64,000 nucleotides of DNA, taken from the NCBI GenBank assembly GCA_045612185.1, contig JAZKYO010000030.1:1-64000 (forward strand), in the 5' to 3' direction. This DNA is from RGIG8775 sp045612185. Its GTDB lineage: Bacteria; Bacillota; Clostridia; Oscillospirales; CAG-272. Under the pieces are notes generated by a model. The model was not told the DNA's origin and ran no database searches. It worked only from the letters and a program-made list of their open reading frames with translations. A program made the translations under genes and the position numbers. Positions 25,861-34,531 of this stretch are shown here, one piece after another (positions within the stretch are counted from its first letter, which is position 1; each line of letters starts with the position of its first letter).

Positions 25861-26310
25861 TTAATTTATATGTATGTTGTTCAGCCTTTTACTCATGGTT
25901 ACGCTCGTTCCTTTTCCGACGGTTGACGAAACCGAAAGCTTATCCATAAAGCTTTCCATCACCGTAAACCCCATTCCGCTTCTCTCCCCCTCCGCTTCGG
26001 TGGTAAAAAGCGGTTGGCGGGCTTGCTTTACGTCAGATATTCCACATCCTTTATCCCTTATATTAATTTTTACCAGGCCATCCTCAAATATTTTTACACT
26101 TATGTAGATATTCCCTATTAGATCTTTATAGCCGTGTACTATACAGTTTGTTATCGCCTCCGAAACCGCGCATTTTATATCGGCTATATCTACAGCGGTA
26201 GGGTTCAACTGGGCGCAAAAAGCGGCTATAACCGACCGTGCCACCCCCTCGTTTACCGAAAGCGACGGTATTACCATTTTCATTTCGTTTGTCTGTTTAG
26301 CGTTTTTCAT
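25861..26310 (-). CDS. spoIIAB: anti-sigma-F factor and kinase SpoIIAB
   Basis: The 149-residue protein has the GHKL ATPase fold: N box EAITNCIVHGYK, G1 DKGCGI and G2 ERSGMGFTVMESFMD. It holds sigma-F inactive and phosphorylates SpoIIAA. The start at 26310 follows GGGGGAG within the end of spoIIAA, a 14-base overlap that implies translational coupling. Confidence 0.95.
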   Translation of the reverse strand: MKNAKQTNEMKMVIPSLSVNEGVARSVIAAFCAQLNPTAVDIADIKCAVSEAITNCIVHGYKDLIGNIYISVKIFEDGLVKINIRDKGCGISDVKQARQPLFTTEAEGERSGMGFTVMESFMDKLSVSSTVGKGTSVTMSKRLNNIHIN

Positions 26311-26644
26311 TTTTTTCTCCCCCGTTTTTGGTTTTTATCATTCGTTCAAGGCCCGCAAGGCGGCAAATTCTTTTTACGTTTTCATTTGGATTCTTCAGCA
26401 CTAACTCTCCACCAAGCTTTTTTACAAGCGCGTATCTTCCCATTATGAACCCAAGTCCGGAGCTATCCATGAATCCTATTTCCTCAAGGTTGAGAGCTAC
26501 TTCAGAGGGCTTATGCTTTTTTATAAGTTCATCGGCTCTCTCTCTTAACCCTACGGCACTATGATGGTCTATTTCCCCCGTAACAATCAATTCAAGTATG
26601 CTTCCGTTAATTTTATAGCTTACAACGGTTTGATTTTTTATCAT
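26297..26644 (-). CDS. spoIIAA: anti-anti-sigma factor SpoIIAA
   Basis: This 115-residue STAS-domain protein has the phosphorylatable serine in FMDSSGLGFIMGR. In its unphosphorylated form it binds SpoIIAB and frees sigma-F. It is first in the operon; AAGGATG precedes the ATG at 26644. The C-terminal tail ending KTKNGGEKNEKR overlaps the coupled spoIIAB start. Confidence 0.95.
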   Translation of the reverse strand: MIKNQTVVSYKINGSILELIVTGEIDHHSAVGLRERADELIKKHKPSEVALNLEEIGFMDSSGLGFIMGRYALVKKLGGELVLKNPNENVKRICRLAGLERMIKTKNGGEKNEKR

Positions 26645-26666
26645 TGCTTCACATCCTTTTTTATTA

Positions 26667-26672
26667 ATTATA
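26667..26672 (-). promoter_or_regulatory. possible extended -10 element before spoIIA
   Basis: On the minus strand TGATATAAT forms an extended -10 about 23 bases before the ATG, without a good -35. The operon is usually sigma-H dependent, and I do not see a convincing sigma-H -35 here. Confidence 0.3.
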
Positions 26673-26709
26673 TCATATGAAGTTTGAGAAAAATGTCATA
26701 GTGTGACAC

Positions 26710-26743
26710 AAAAAAAGAGGCGGACGAAAATTTCGTCCGCCTC
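26710..26743 (-). terminator. terminator of the EF-G paralogue
   Basis: GAGGCGGACGAAA (26717-26729) and TTTCGTCCGCCTC (26731-26743) form a 13-bp stem, with a T run on the minus strand. Confidence 0.9.
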
Positions 26744-26751
26744 ACCAAGGC

Positions 26752-28809
26752 TTACGCCTCCTGGGTCTTTCTGTATTCTTCTACTATCTTTGCCGCAATG
26801 TTTCCGGGAACAACCTCGTATCCCGTAACGTTAAAGTCAAAGGAACCGCGTCCTTGTGTCATAGCGCGAAGCACGATAGGATACTCTGCAAGCTCTGCCT
26901 TAGGAGCGATAGCGTTAATGGTTGTGTATCCCACCATTTCGGCTGTATCCATACCCATAACGCTTCCACGGCGCTTATTAAGGTCTCCCATAATATCGCC
27001 CACAAGGTCATCGGGAATGGTTATCGTAAGGTCGCCCACAGGCTCGAGAAGCACGGGAGCAGCCTGCTTCAAGCACTCTTTATACGCAAGGTTAGCCGCA
27101 AGCTTGAAGGAGATTTCGTTAGAGTCAACGTCGTGATAAGATCCGTCGTAAAGGTCAGCCGCAAGGTGAATTACGGGGAATCCCGCAACGCCCTTTGCCA
27201 TAGCCTCCTGAAGGCCCTTTTCTACTGCCGGGAAGTAGTTCTTGGGAACTGCTCCGCCGACAACCGACTCTGTGAACGTAAGTCCCTCAGCCTCACCGGG
27301 AGAGAACGTAATCTTAACGTGACCGTACTGACCGCTTCCGCCCGACTGCTTCTTATGCTTACCTTCAACCTGAACCTTCTTTGTTATCTTTTCACGGTAA
27401 GCCAGTCTGGGCTCGCTAAGGTTTACAGTTACACCAAAGCGTGCTTTAAGCTTAGATACAAGGCACGCAAGGTGCATATCACCAAGGCCCGAAATAAGCA
27501 TCTGCTTTGTTTCTGCGTTGTTTTCATATCCGATTGTAAGGTCCTCTTCAAGCAGCTTTGCGATACCCTGAGAAATCTTGCCCTCGTCGCCCTTCGCCGC
27601 CGGCGTCATCGCCTGGGTATAGTAGGGCTTGGGATAACGGATAGGAAGGTATGCTCTTGTTCCACCGAGCGAGAGTGTATCGTTTGTATCTGTATCAACA
27701 AGCTTTGCAACCATACCGATATCACCGCAAGCAAGCTCGTCTACCTCAACCTGTGTCTTGCCCTTAACTGTGTATATATGTGAGAACTTCTCGGCAACTC
27801 CGCTACGGCTGTTCTTAAGCACCATATCGCGTTTGAGAGTACCGCTCATAACCTTGAAGAAAGACATTTTTCCTACGAACTGGTCGGCAACTGTCTTGAA
27901 TACGAATACCGAGGCGTCTCCCTCAACTTCGATGGGAAGAAGTGTACCGTCAGCAAGCTTTTCGTTCTTCTTTGCCGTAAAGCGCGGGAAGGACTCGGAG
28001 ATAGCGTCAAGCATTGCGATAACGCCCCATACATTTGTTGCCGAACCGCAATAAACGGGAGTGATAGTACCGTCGATGATACCCTGGTGAAGAGCCTCAA
28101 CAGCCTCCTCCTTAGTAATCTCCTCACCGTTGAAGTACTTTTCCATAAGCGCGTCGCTTGTACCCGCAAGGGCCTCGTTAAGCGCTTCCTTATACTGAGC
28201 CACAACTTCCTCAAAGCGAGCTTCCATCGGGATTTCCCATCGCTTACCGCAGGAGTCGTACTTATACGCCTTCATTGCTACAAGGTCAAGCATTGTAACG
28301 TCTTTACCGTATTCTACGGGTACGAAAACGGGACAAACCGTTCTTCCGAACTTATAGTCAAGCTCTTTGAATACGCGGTCAAAATTAGCCTCGTTATCGT
28401 CGCATTTATTTACAAAGAAAACCTTGGGAACGCCGTATGCGGTCGCGCTGTTCCAAGCAAGCTCCGTACCAACCTCAACGCCTGCCTTGGCGTCAACTGT
28501 GATAACCGCGCTTCCCGCAACTCTGAGCGCCTGATTAGCCTCTCCCACAAAATCAAGGTAACCGGGAGTATCTATAATATTTATCTTGATGTTTTTCCAC
28601 TCAACAGGAGCTATCGATGCCGAAAGCGTAAAGCCTTTTTTAATTTCTTCCGCGTCATAGTCGCAAACTGTATTTCCGTCAGCAACCTTACCGAGTCTGT
28701 CGGAGCCTCCCGTAATATAAATCAAAGCCTCTGCAAGCGACGTTTTTCCGCTTCCGCCATGTCCGAGCAGCGCTAAATTTCTGATTGATTTTGTATCAAA
28801 CTTTGCCAT
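26752..28809 (-). CDS. elongation factor G paralogue (FusA2-type GTPase)
   Basis: The 685-residue translational GTPase has P-loop GHGGSGKT (residues 16-23), G3 DTPG and G4 NKCD, then the EF-G domains II-V (for example GSGQYGHVKITFSPGEAEG and GDLNKRRGSVMGMD). The divergent N-terminus FDTKSIRNLALLGHGG and the shortened domains match the EF-G-like group that accompanies, rather than replaces, canonical FusA in Firmicutes; the exact role of that group is not settled. Its 5' leader is about 110 bases with an inverted repeat (CCGTCTCCCC...) and only a weak ribosome site. Confidence 0.85.
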   Translation of the reverse strand: MAKFDTKSIRNLALLGHGGSGKTSLAEALIYITGGSDRLGKVADGNTVCDYDAEEIKKGFTLSASIAPVEWKNIKINIIDTPGYLDFVGEANQALRVAGSAVITVDAKAGVEVGTELAWNSATAYGVPKVFFVNKCDDNEANFDRVFKELDYKFGRTVCPVFVPVEYGKDVTMLDLVAMKAYKYDSCGKRWEIPMEARFEEVVAQYKEALNEALAGTSDALMEKYFNGEEITKEEAVEALHQGIIDGTITPVYCGSATNVWGVIAMLDAISESFPRFTAKKNEKLADGTLLPIEVEGDASVFVFKTVADQFVGKMSFFKVMSGTLKRDMVLKNSRSGVAEKFSHIYTVKGKTQVEVDELACGDIGMVAKLVDTDTNDTLSLGGTRAYLPIRYPKPYYTQAMTPAAKGDEGKISQGIAKLLEEDLTIGYENNAETKQMLISGLGDMHLACLVSKLKARFGVTVNLSEPRLAYREKITKKVQVEGKHKKQSGGSGQYGHVKITFSPGEAEGLTFTESVVGGAVPKNYFPAVEKGLQEAMAKGVAGFPVIHLAADLYDGSYHDVDSNEISFKLAANLAYKECLKQAAPVLLEPVGDLTITIPDDLVGDIMGDLNKRRGSVMGMDTAEMVGYTTINAIAPKAELAEYPIVLRAMTQGRGSFDFNVTGYEVVPGNIAAKIVEEYRKTQEA

Positions 28810-28925
28810 AGGTGTGTTACCATCCCGCTCTCCGTTATTACGGGGAGACGGCCTTTCTATTAGATTTTATCCACAAAGAATTCCAAAATTAATGTCTTTT
28901 TTTGTTCACCTTGCTGATTATATTA

Positions 28926-28954
28926 ATTATATACCATAAACTCCGATTTTTCAA
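28926..28954 (-). promoter_or_regulatory. promoter of the EF-G paralogue
   Basis: TTGAAA (28949-28954), 17 bases, TATAAT (28926-28931) on the minus strand. Apart from this promoter, its leader hairpin and the terminator at 29031-29077, the gap 28810-29098 holds nothing I can name. Confidence 0.75.
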
Positions 28955-29030
28955 GAGTTTTTTGGCACTTTTTTGCCGTCAAAACGTAGAAACGCACCTT
29001 ATTTTTTTGTAAATTTTGCACAACATTGTT

Positions 29031-29077
29031 AAAAAAACAATACTTTTATGTACAAATTGCACACAAAAGTATTGTTT
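29031..29077 (-). terminator. terminator of the first GH lipoprotein gene
   Basis: AAACAATACTTTTGTG and CATAAAAGTATTGTTT pair with one mismatch, followed on the minus strand by TTTT. Confidence 0.85.
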
Positions 29078-29098
29078 CCACCACTTATATGGCACGGT

Positions 29099-31339
29099 TT
29101 ATCTTTCATCGAAAAAGCTTATAAGATTATACTTTTGACCGTTAAGCTCCTTCATATATTCGGTAAGTTCTGTATACTCCTCACCACGGTTTGACATAAT
29201 GCCTTTATTGGCGTTACGGTTTGAGGGGTCCGCGCTTAGGTTATCTGGGTCATTATCCCAATACTGAAACCAATCGAAACCTACGCATCCTTTACATTCA
29301 AGAAGCGAGAGCGCATAGTTCTGATAGAATCTTCCGCGGTCTGCCTGAGTTCTAACAGTCCAGCCCGCGCCCGACACGTTTGTCATTCGGTTATCCTTTT
29401 CCCACGTATCCAGTCCCTTTGCGTACCACTCGGTAACCGCGAAGGGGCGACCTGACCACTTTTGAAGATTTTCCACTACGCTTGCCTTGGCATCCCACGC
29501 ACCGTAATAGTTAAGCGAGATAATGTCGCAATAATATCCGGCAACGCGCACTATATATTCGTCAAGATAACAGCCCGGAGTAAATCGGCTTCCGAAATAT
29601 TGGTGCATAGGAACATATTTATCAAGGCACAGCTTTGCCACGCTAAAATATTTATCGTATACCATGGCACGGTATTCCAAACGTAACTCGTCGGTTATAT
29701 CAGCAAGCGACACGTTGGCTTTACCTGTTTTCATGTACATAAAAGTCCAGGCGGTGGCATAGGTATGAGCCCACTTAGGGTCGCTCGGGTCTTTTTTAAG
29801 CGAAAAATCCAAGGTGTTAATCTCGGACGGCAACTCGTTATCCGAGAACCATCCAAAAACTTCGGATGCGCCCGCATAGCCATTAGTTTTTTCCGCCGTA
29901 CTTTTCATTGCTGATGTCACAAATGCGGGATCAAACACAGGCATAACGTTTTCGCTGTATTTGGTATCTCCCGGTGTTGGCAATCTGATTCCCACCGAGG
30001 TTGCGTACGTACTCATAATATTCCAGCGCTCGGTTTGTGAAAGAGGATTATCCGCGTTTATTAGATTTGCGATATCCGACCAGTTACCCGCAGAATTGAA
30101 TCCAAGCGCACGCAATCGCTCCGTTGCCGCTTGCGCCCAGTTTTCTATATTTTCGTATTTGGAAAGAGTAAGAGATTTCTGATTTTTGGAATCCCCGTGC
30201 ACAATACCAACGCAAGCCGTGCGGTAAAACGGATATCCAAGTGGGTCTATCACCCACCAACGTTCACCTATTTTTTTAGTATAGAAATATCCCGTCGCCT
30301 CCTGCTTTAAAGCTTCGTTCACAAGTCCTCCGTAGACGTCATACTCGGCTGTCTCGGAAAAGTCGGGAACATAGCCGTCAAGGGTGGACACAAGTCTTGT
30401 CGGATGAGACGTATATCTGGTATTATAGCCATCGGTTCCTGCGGCAAGACAGGCGTCGGTAGTAACGCTATACTCATTTTCACGCTTAACCACGGTTTGG
30501 GCATCTGAGTCTCCACCGTTTTTAATGGATTCCCATCTTCCAAGCCAATCCGAAACGTTCTGCATAGCTAACGTCCAAGGATTTTCTCCATCATACGCGA
30601 TATCGGTGGTATAAGCATAGTCACCGCAAGTGACATTTAAAAAGGCGCTTCTTCCCTCTTGGCGTTCTTTGGAGCTGAAATTCAGACGCTTCATTGAGCT
30701 GACATCCCCCTCAAGAACAAAAGAAATCTCCGAATCTTTAAAACTGAGACATTTCAGCACGTAATCGGTAACGTCTATATTTACAAGTCCTTTTCCGCTA
30801 ACGAAAACAGACGTCACAAATTCATCTTTTTCGGGGCGGGTTGAGTAGGTTACTGTTTCCTCCTTCCAAGCACTAGGGTCACATCCGTACACAAGCACCT
30901 CGGTAGAATACCCCGGCGTTTCAAGCACAAAGCAATCAAGTGTTAAGGTTACCGAAATAACCCCTTCTTGCGGTAGGCTTGAAATGTCAAATTTAAGCAA
31001 GGGCGTTCTATAATAGCTTTCATATTTTTGGGGTTCGTCAGCGTTAAGCGCTTTAAAGTCCATCATTTCGGAAAATCCGAAATTCTTATTTGCGGAAACT
31101 CCTCCCTCAACGTAGGTGTCCTCAAGAACGGGAACAGTAAACGTATCGGTTTGAGTAATTCCCACAAGGGAATCAAGTCCGCTGATTATTATCTGTTCAT
31201 CAAGTGCGCTATTCCATTCATCGGAAACAGCGGTTTGCGGTGCGGCGGCTGTTTCTCCCCTCTCGGTTGTATCTATTGGGGCGCCGCACCCCGAAAGCAA
31301 TAATAATGTTGCCATAAAAAGGAATATAAATTTTTTCAC
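29099..31339 (-). CDS. GH50-like lipoprotein glycosidase with a single DNRLRE domain (array member 1)
   Basis: The GTG start at 31339 follows AGGAG. The 746-residue protein has a lipobox (LLLLSGCGAP), one DNRLRE (CBM96-type) domain beginning VPVLEDTYVEGG, then a catalytic TIM-barrel region beginning TKKIGERWWVIDPLGYPFYR. Features shared with GH50 agarases and clan GH-A are LRALGFNSAGNWSD, the probable acid/base Glu in SDNELPS near residue 500 and the probable nucleophile Glu in VTEWYAKG near 637. It is about 200 residues shorter than its three paralogues because the first DNRLRE domain is missing; the linker ISGLDSLVG that should follow it is still there. Substrate (agar-like galactan or another polymer) is not determined. 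Confidence 0.7.
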   Translation of the reverse strand: MKKFIFLFMATLLLLSGCGAPIDTTERGETAAAPQTAVSDEWNSALDEQIIISGLDSLVGITQTDTFTVPVLEDTYVEGGVSANKNFGFSEMMDFKALNADEPQKYESYYRTPLLKFDISSLPQEGVISVTLTLDCFVLETPGYSTEVLVYGCDPSAWKEETVTYSTRPEKDEFVTSVFVSGKGLVNIDVTDYVLKCLSFKDSEISFVLEGDVSSMKRLNFSSKERQEGRSAFLNVTCGDYAYTTDIAYDGENPWTLAMQNVSDWLGRWESIKNGGDSDAQTVVKRENEYSVTTDACLAAGTDGYNTRYTSHPTRLVSTLDGYVPDFSETAEYDVYGGLVNEALKQEATGYFYTKKIGERWWVIDPLGYPFYRTACVGIVHGDSKNQKSLTLSKYENIENWAQAATERLRALGFNSAGNWSDIANLINADNPLSQTERWNIMSTYATSVGIRLPTPGDTKYSENVMPVFDPAFVTSAMKSTAEKTNGYAGASEVFGWFSDNELPSEINTLDFSLKKDPSDPKWAHTYATAWTFMYMKTGKANVSLADITDELRLEYRAMVYDKYFSVAKLCLDKYVPMHQYFGSRFTPGCYLDEYIVRVAGYYCDIISLNYYGAWDAKASVVENLQKWSGRPFAVTEWYAKGLDTWEKDNRMTNVSGAGWTVRTQADRGRFYQNYALSLLECKGCVGFDWFQYWDNDPDNLSADPSNRNANKGIMSNRGEEYTELTEYMKELNGQKYNLISFFDER

Positions 31340-31371
31340 AAATATTGCTCTCCTCTACAAGTATATTCATT

Positions 31372-31400
31372 ATTATAGCAGATTTTTATTTTAAAATCAA
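31372..31400 (-). promoter_or_regulatory. promoter of array member 1
   Basis: TTGATT (31395-31400), 17 bases, TATAAT (31372-31377) on the minus strand. Confidence 0.65.
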
Positions 31401-31441
31401 TATCCTAAAGGCAATTTAACTTCTTTTGCAACGCAACCGCA

Positions 31442-31474
31442 TAAAGGAATCCCCACGACAAAAGCCGTGGGGAT
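31442..31474 (-). terminator. terminator of array member 2
   Basis: ATCCCCACG (31449-31457) pairs with CGTGGGGAT (31466-31474); the minus-strand T run is moderate. Confidence 0.65.
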
Positions 31475-31479
31475 TAAAA

Positions 31480-34380
31480 TTATCGCGCGTCGAAATACTT
31501 TATAAGATTGTACTTTTGGTTATTAAGCTCTTCCATATACTTGGTAAGTTCTGTATATTCATCTCCGCTGTTGGAGAGAATACCCTTATTGGCGTTACGG
31601 TTTGAAAGGTCGGTGGTAAGGTCCTCGGGGTCGTTATCCCAAAGCTTGAACCAGTCAAAGCCAACGCATCCCTTGCACTCAAGCAACTGAAGCGCATAGT
31701 TCTGATAGAATCTTCCGCGGTCTGCCTGAGTTCTTACCGTCCAGCCCGCACCAGACTTATTTGTCATACGGTTATCGGCTTCCCAAACATCCATTCCCTT
31801 TGCGTACCACTCGGTAATAACAAAAGGTTTTCCTGCCCACTTCTGAATGTTGGCAATAACGTTAGGCTCAGCCTCCCACACACCGTAATAGTTAAGCGTA
31901 ATAAGGTCACACCAATATCCCGCAACGCGGAGAACATACTCATCCTTATAGCATCCCGCCAAGAAGCGACATCCCATATACTGGTGATTTGGGGCATACT
32001 TATCAAGAGCCTTGCAGGTAAGTGAGAACAGTCTGTCGTAAACCATTGCGCGATACTCTTTTCTGAGTTCGTCAGTCAAATCCGCTGCAGACACAGAAGT
32101 TTTACCCGTTTTCATATACATAAACGTCCATGCGGTAGCATAAGAATAGATAAATCTCATGTCAGTCGGGTCAAAAGCAAGAGTATTATCAAGCATATTG
32201 GTTTCATCCGGAAGCTCGTTGTCACTCATCCATCCATATATATCCGAAGAATCGGCGTATTTGCTTACCGTAGAATTAACCTTTGTATCAACGTATTTGG
32301 CAAAATCGGGATCAAACACGGGAAGCGCGTTACCTACAAGATCGGTGCTTCCGCTTTGGCTGATGTTGAGCCCCATTGTGGAAGCATAAGAGCCAACAAG
32401 TCCGATTATCTGTGTTTGAGCAAGCGGCTTTTCAGATTTGATAAGAGTATCAATTGTAGACCATCCGCCCGTTGAGTTAAATCCAATCTCGTGGAGGCGG
32501 TCGGTTATTGCCTGAGCCCAGTTTGCGGCATCACCGTATTTAGCCAACGTTCTGGCTTTTTGGGCACTGTTACCCATTGATACGTTAACGATGGCAGTTC
32601 TGAAGAAAGGATATCCAAGTGGGTCGATTGTCCACCATCTGTCACCAATCTTCTTAGTATAAAAGAATCCTGTTGCCTCCTGCTTCATGGACTCATCCAT
32701 AAAGCCACCGTACACGTCGTACTTCTTTGTCTCAGAGGTGTTGGCGGTATAGCCCTTAAGAGTGTCTATATTTCTTGTTTTATACTGTGAATACTTGGTT
32801 TCCGCACCATTTGTACCGCCTGAACGGGTTGCGTCAACTGTAAGGGTATATTCTGCGGGATCCTTAACTAATACTTTGGCATCAGGATCTCCGCCCTTCT
32901 TAATTTCTTCCCATCTGTCAAACCACTCACTAACAACGTCCATAGCTACCTGCCAAGGATTTTCTCCCTTGTAGTGAACGTAGGTGGAAAATGCCAGATC
33001 ACCGTTTGAAATATTAAGCACGGGACCGCCCTTATCACTTTCATTAGACGAGAATTTAAGGCGGCGAATAGAATCGGCATCACCTTCAAGGTAGAAGGCA
33101 ATCTCCTTTTCTCCAAACTCGCGACACATATTAACGTAGTCAGTAACATCAACGTAAACGTTGCCAGTACTCTTTACAACAACCGTATTTATAAGTTCTT
33201 CCCTATCGGGGATGGAATTATACGTTACGCTACTTTCTTGCCACTGCGCGGGATTACATCCGTACACGTGGACCGTGGTGGGAATTGACGTATTTTCCAT
33301 ACTGATACAGTTAAGCACGAGAGCCGCATAGCCCGTTGATTCGGGAATATTTGATATATCAAATTTGATAAGCGAGACTCTGTAATAGTTATTTATTGTA
33401 GAAGTGGCAGCCTTGAAATCAATAAGCTCAGCTCCGCCAAAGTTGGTGTCTGCCGAGGTTCCCGCCTCGACGTAAGTATCCTCTTTAGCTTTAAGCGTCA
33501 GCATTTCGCCCTTATCCTGACCAAGTATAACGTCAAGACCGTTCTTTGAAAGGTCGGGATCTCCAAGCTCTGTCTTTCCGCTGTAAGTCTGTTCGTCAAC
33601 CTTTGTTCCGTAGTAAACGCTAAGCTTGGGGATATTTTCTCCGCTTTCCTTAGACGCAAATTTTAAGCGAAGCGGTGTTACGGGGGTCGCCTCCTTTAAA
33701 TAGAGGGCTATTTCGGTCTGACCGTTTGCAAGCGCCTTTCTTACATAGTCGGTAATCGCAAAGCTTGTGGTAATCTTTTGAGTACTGATGGCGTTTTGCG
33801 AGGTAATGAGGTCAAAAGACATCGGTTGGTTATTGAAGGTAACTTCCTCACCTTTCCACTCAGTTTCACATCCGTACACCTCAACTGCGGCAAGCTCGGG
33901 ATTTCCCGCGTCATTCTGTCTCCACGTAAGGGTAAGGTCAAGATCTATGCAAGTGAAATCGTTATCGCCCACAAGCGAAGAAATATCAAACTTAAGATAT
34001 CCGTATCTTGTAAGGCTGTTTTTATTTGACTTCAAATCAATAAGAACGTCGGTAGAAAAGCTTTTTTTAGACTGATCTCCCGAGTTGTCTTTATTAAGTA
34101 CGTAGGTATCCTCCTTAACGTCAATTGAATAGTCAAAGCGATCAACCTTTACGGGTGGCTCTGTTTCGGGTGGATCTGTTTCAGGGGGATTGGTTTCAAC
34201 AGGCGTTGATTCCTTTGGGTCGGTTTCCTGCTGACCATTATCGTCAGGGGTTGTATCCTGCGCGTCGGTGACATCGGGAGCATCCGTAACTTCGGGAGTT
34301 GAAGTTATGTCGTCCACCGCAGGGGCACAGCCTGCAAGCTGCATAAGAAGCGCAAGTAAGATGGCAACGATTTTTTTCAT
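31480..34380 (-). CDS. GH50-like lipoprotein glycosidase with two DNRLRE domains (array member 2)
   Basis: The 966-residue product starts after GGAGGAAAGAAT. The lipobox LMQLAGCAP is followed by an acidic, Thr/Pro-rich linker. Two DNRLRE domains begin IDVKEDTYVLNKD and LKAKEDTYVEAG. The catalytic region begins TKKIGDRWWTIDPLGYPFFR, with the acid/base Glu in SDNELPD near 718 and the nucleophile Glu in VTEWYAKG near 856. The barrel end, CKGCVGFDWFKLWDNDPEDL, is nearly identical in all four paralogues. It has its own promoter and terminator. It is a cell-surface glycosidase; two binding domains may hold the enzyme on an insoluble substrate. Confidence 0.7.
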   Translation of the reverse strand: MKKIVAILLALLMQLAGCAPAVDDITSTPEVTDAPDVTDAQDTTPDDNGQQETDPKESTPVETNPPETDPPETEPPVKVDRFDYSIDVKEDTYVLNKDNSGDQSKKSFSTDVLIDLKSNKNSLTRYGYLKFDISSLVGDNDFTCIDLDLTLTWRQNDAGNPELAAVEVYGCETEWKGEEVTFNNQPMSFDLITSQNAISTQKITTSFAITDYVRKALANGQTEIALYLKEATPVTPLRLKFASKESGENIPKLSVYYGTKVDEQTYSGKTELGDPDLSKNGLDVILGQDKGEMLTLKAKEDTYVEAGTSADTNFGGAELIDFKAATSTINNYYRVSLIKFDISNIPESTGYAALVLNCISMENTSIPTTVHVYGCNPAQWQESSVTYNSIPDREELINTVVVKSTGNVYVDVTDYVNMCREFGEKEIAFYLEGDADSIRRLKFSSNESDKGGPVLNISNGDLAFSTYVHYKGENPWQVAMDVVSEWFDRWEEIKKGGDPDAKVLVKDPAEYTLTVDATRSGGTNGAETKYSQYKTRNIDTLKGYTANTSETKKYDVYGGFMDESMKQEATGFFYTKKIGDRWWTIDPLGYPFFRTAIVNVSMGNSAQKARTLAKYGDAANWAQAITDRLHEIGFNSTGGWSTIDTLIKSEKPLAQTQIIGLVGSYASTMGLNISQSGSTDLVGNALPVFDPDFAKYVDTKVNSTVSKYADSSDIYGWMSDNELPDETNMLDNTLAFDPTDMRFIYSYATAWTFMYMKTGKTSVSAADLTDELRKEYRAMVYDRLFSLTCKALDKYAPNHQYMGCRFLAGCYKDEYVLRVAGYWCDLITLNYYGVWEAEPNVIANIQKWAGKPFVITEWYAKGMDVWEADNRMTNKSGAGWTVRTQADRGRFYQNYALQLLECKGCVGFDWFKLWDNDPEDLTTDLSNRNANKGILSNSGDEYTELTKYMEELNNQKYNLIKYFDAR

Positions 34381-34409
34381 ATTCTTTCCTCCAAAAATAT
34401 ACTTGTTTA

Positions 34410-34438
34410 ATTATACCATATAATGTTCTTTTTGTCTA
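34410..34438 (-). promoter_or_regulatory. promoter of array member 2
   Basis: TAGACA (34433-34438), 17 bases, TATAAT (34410-34415) on the minus strand. Confidence 0.7.
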
Positions 34439-34496
34439 TACTTTTTATACATTTCTCATAATTTCATAATTTTCCGCAATTAATCCTTAAAGACTG

Positions 34497-34527
34497 TAAA
34501 AAGCCCTCGGCATGCGTGCCGAGGGCT
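34497..34527 (-). terminator. terminator of array members 3 and 4
   Basis: AGCCCTCGGCA (34502-34512) and TGCCGAGGGCT (34517-34527) form an 11-bp stem, followed by TTTTT on the minus strand. Confidence 0.9.
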
Positions 34528-34531
34528 GATA

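Noticed and set aside
28810..28925. Riboswitch in the leader of the EF-G paralogue
   Set aside because: There is one modest inverted repeat, but no conserved aptamer pattern I recognise and no terminator before the gene.
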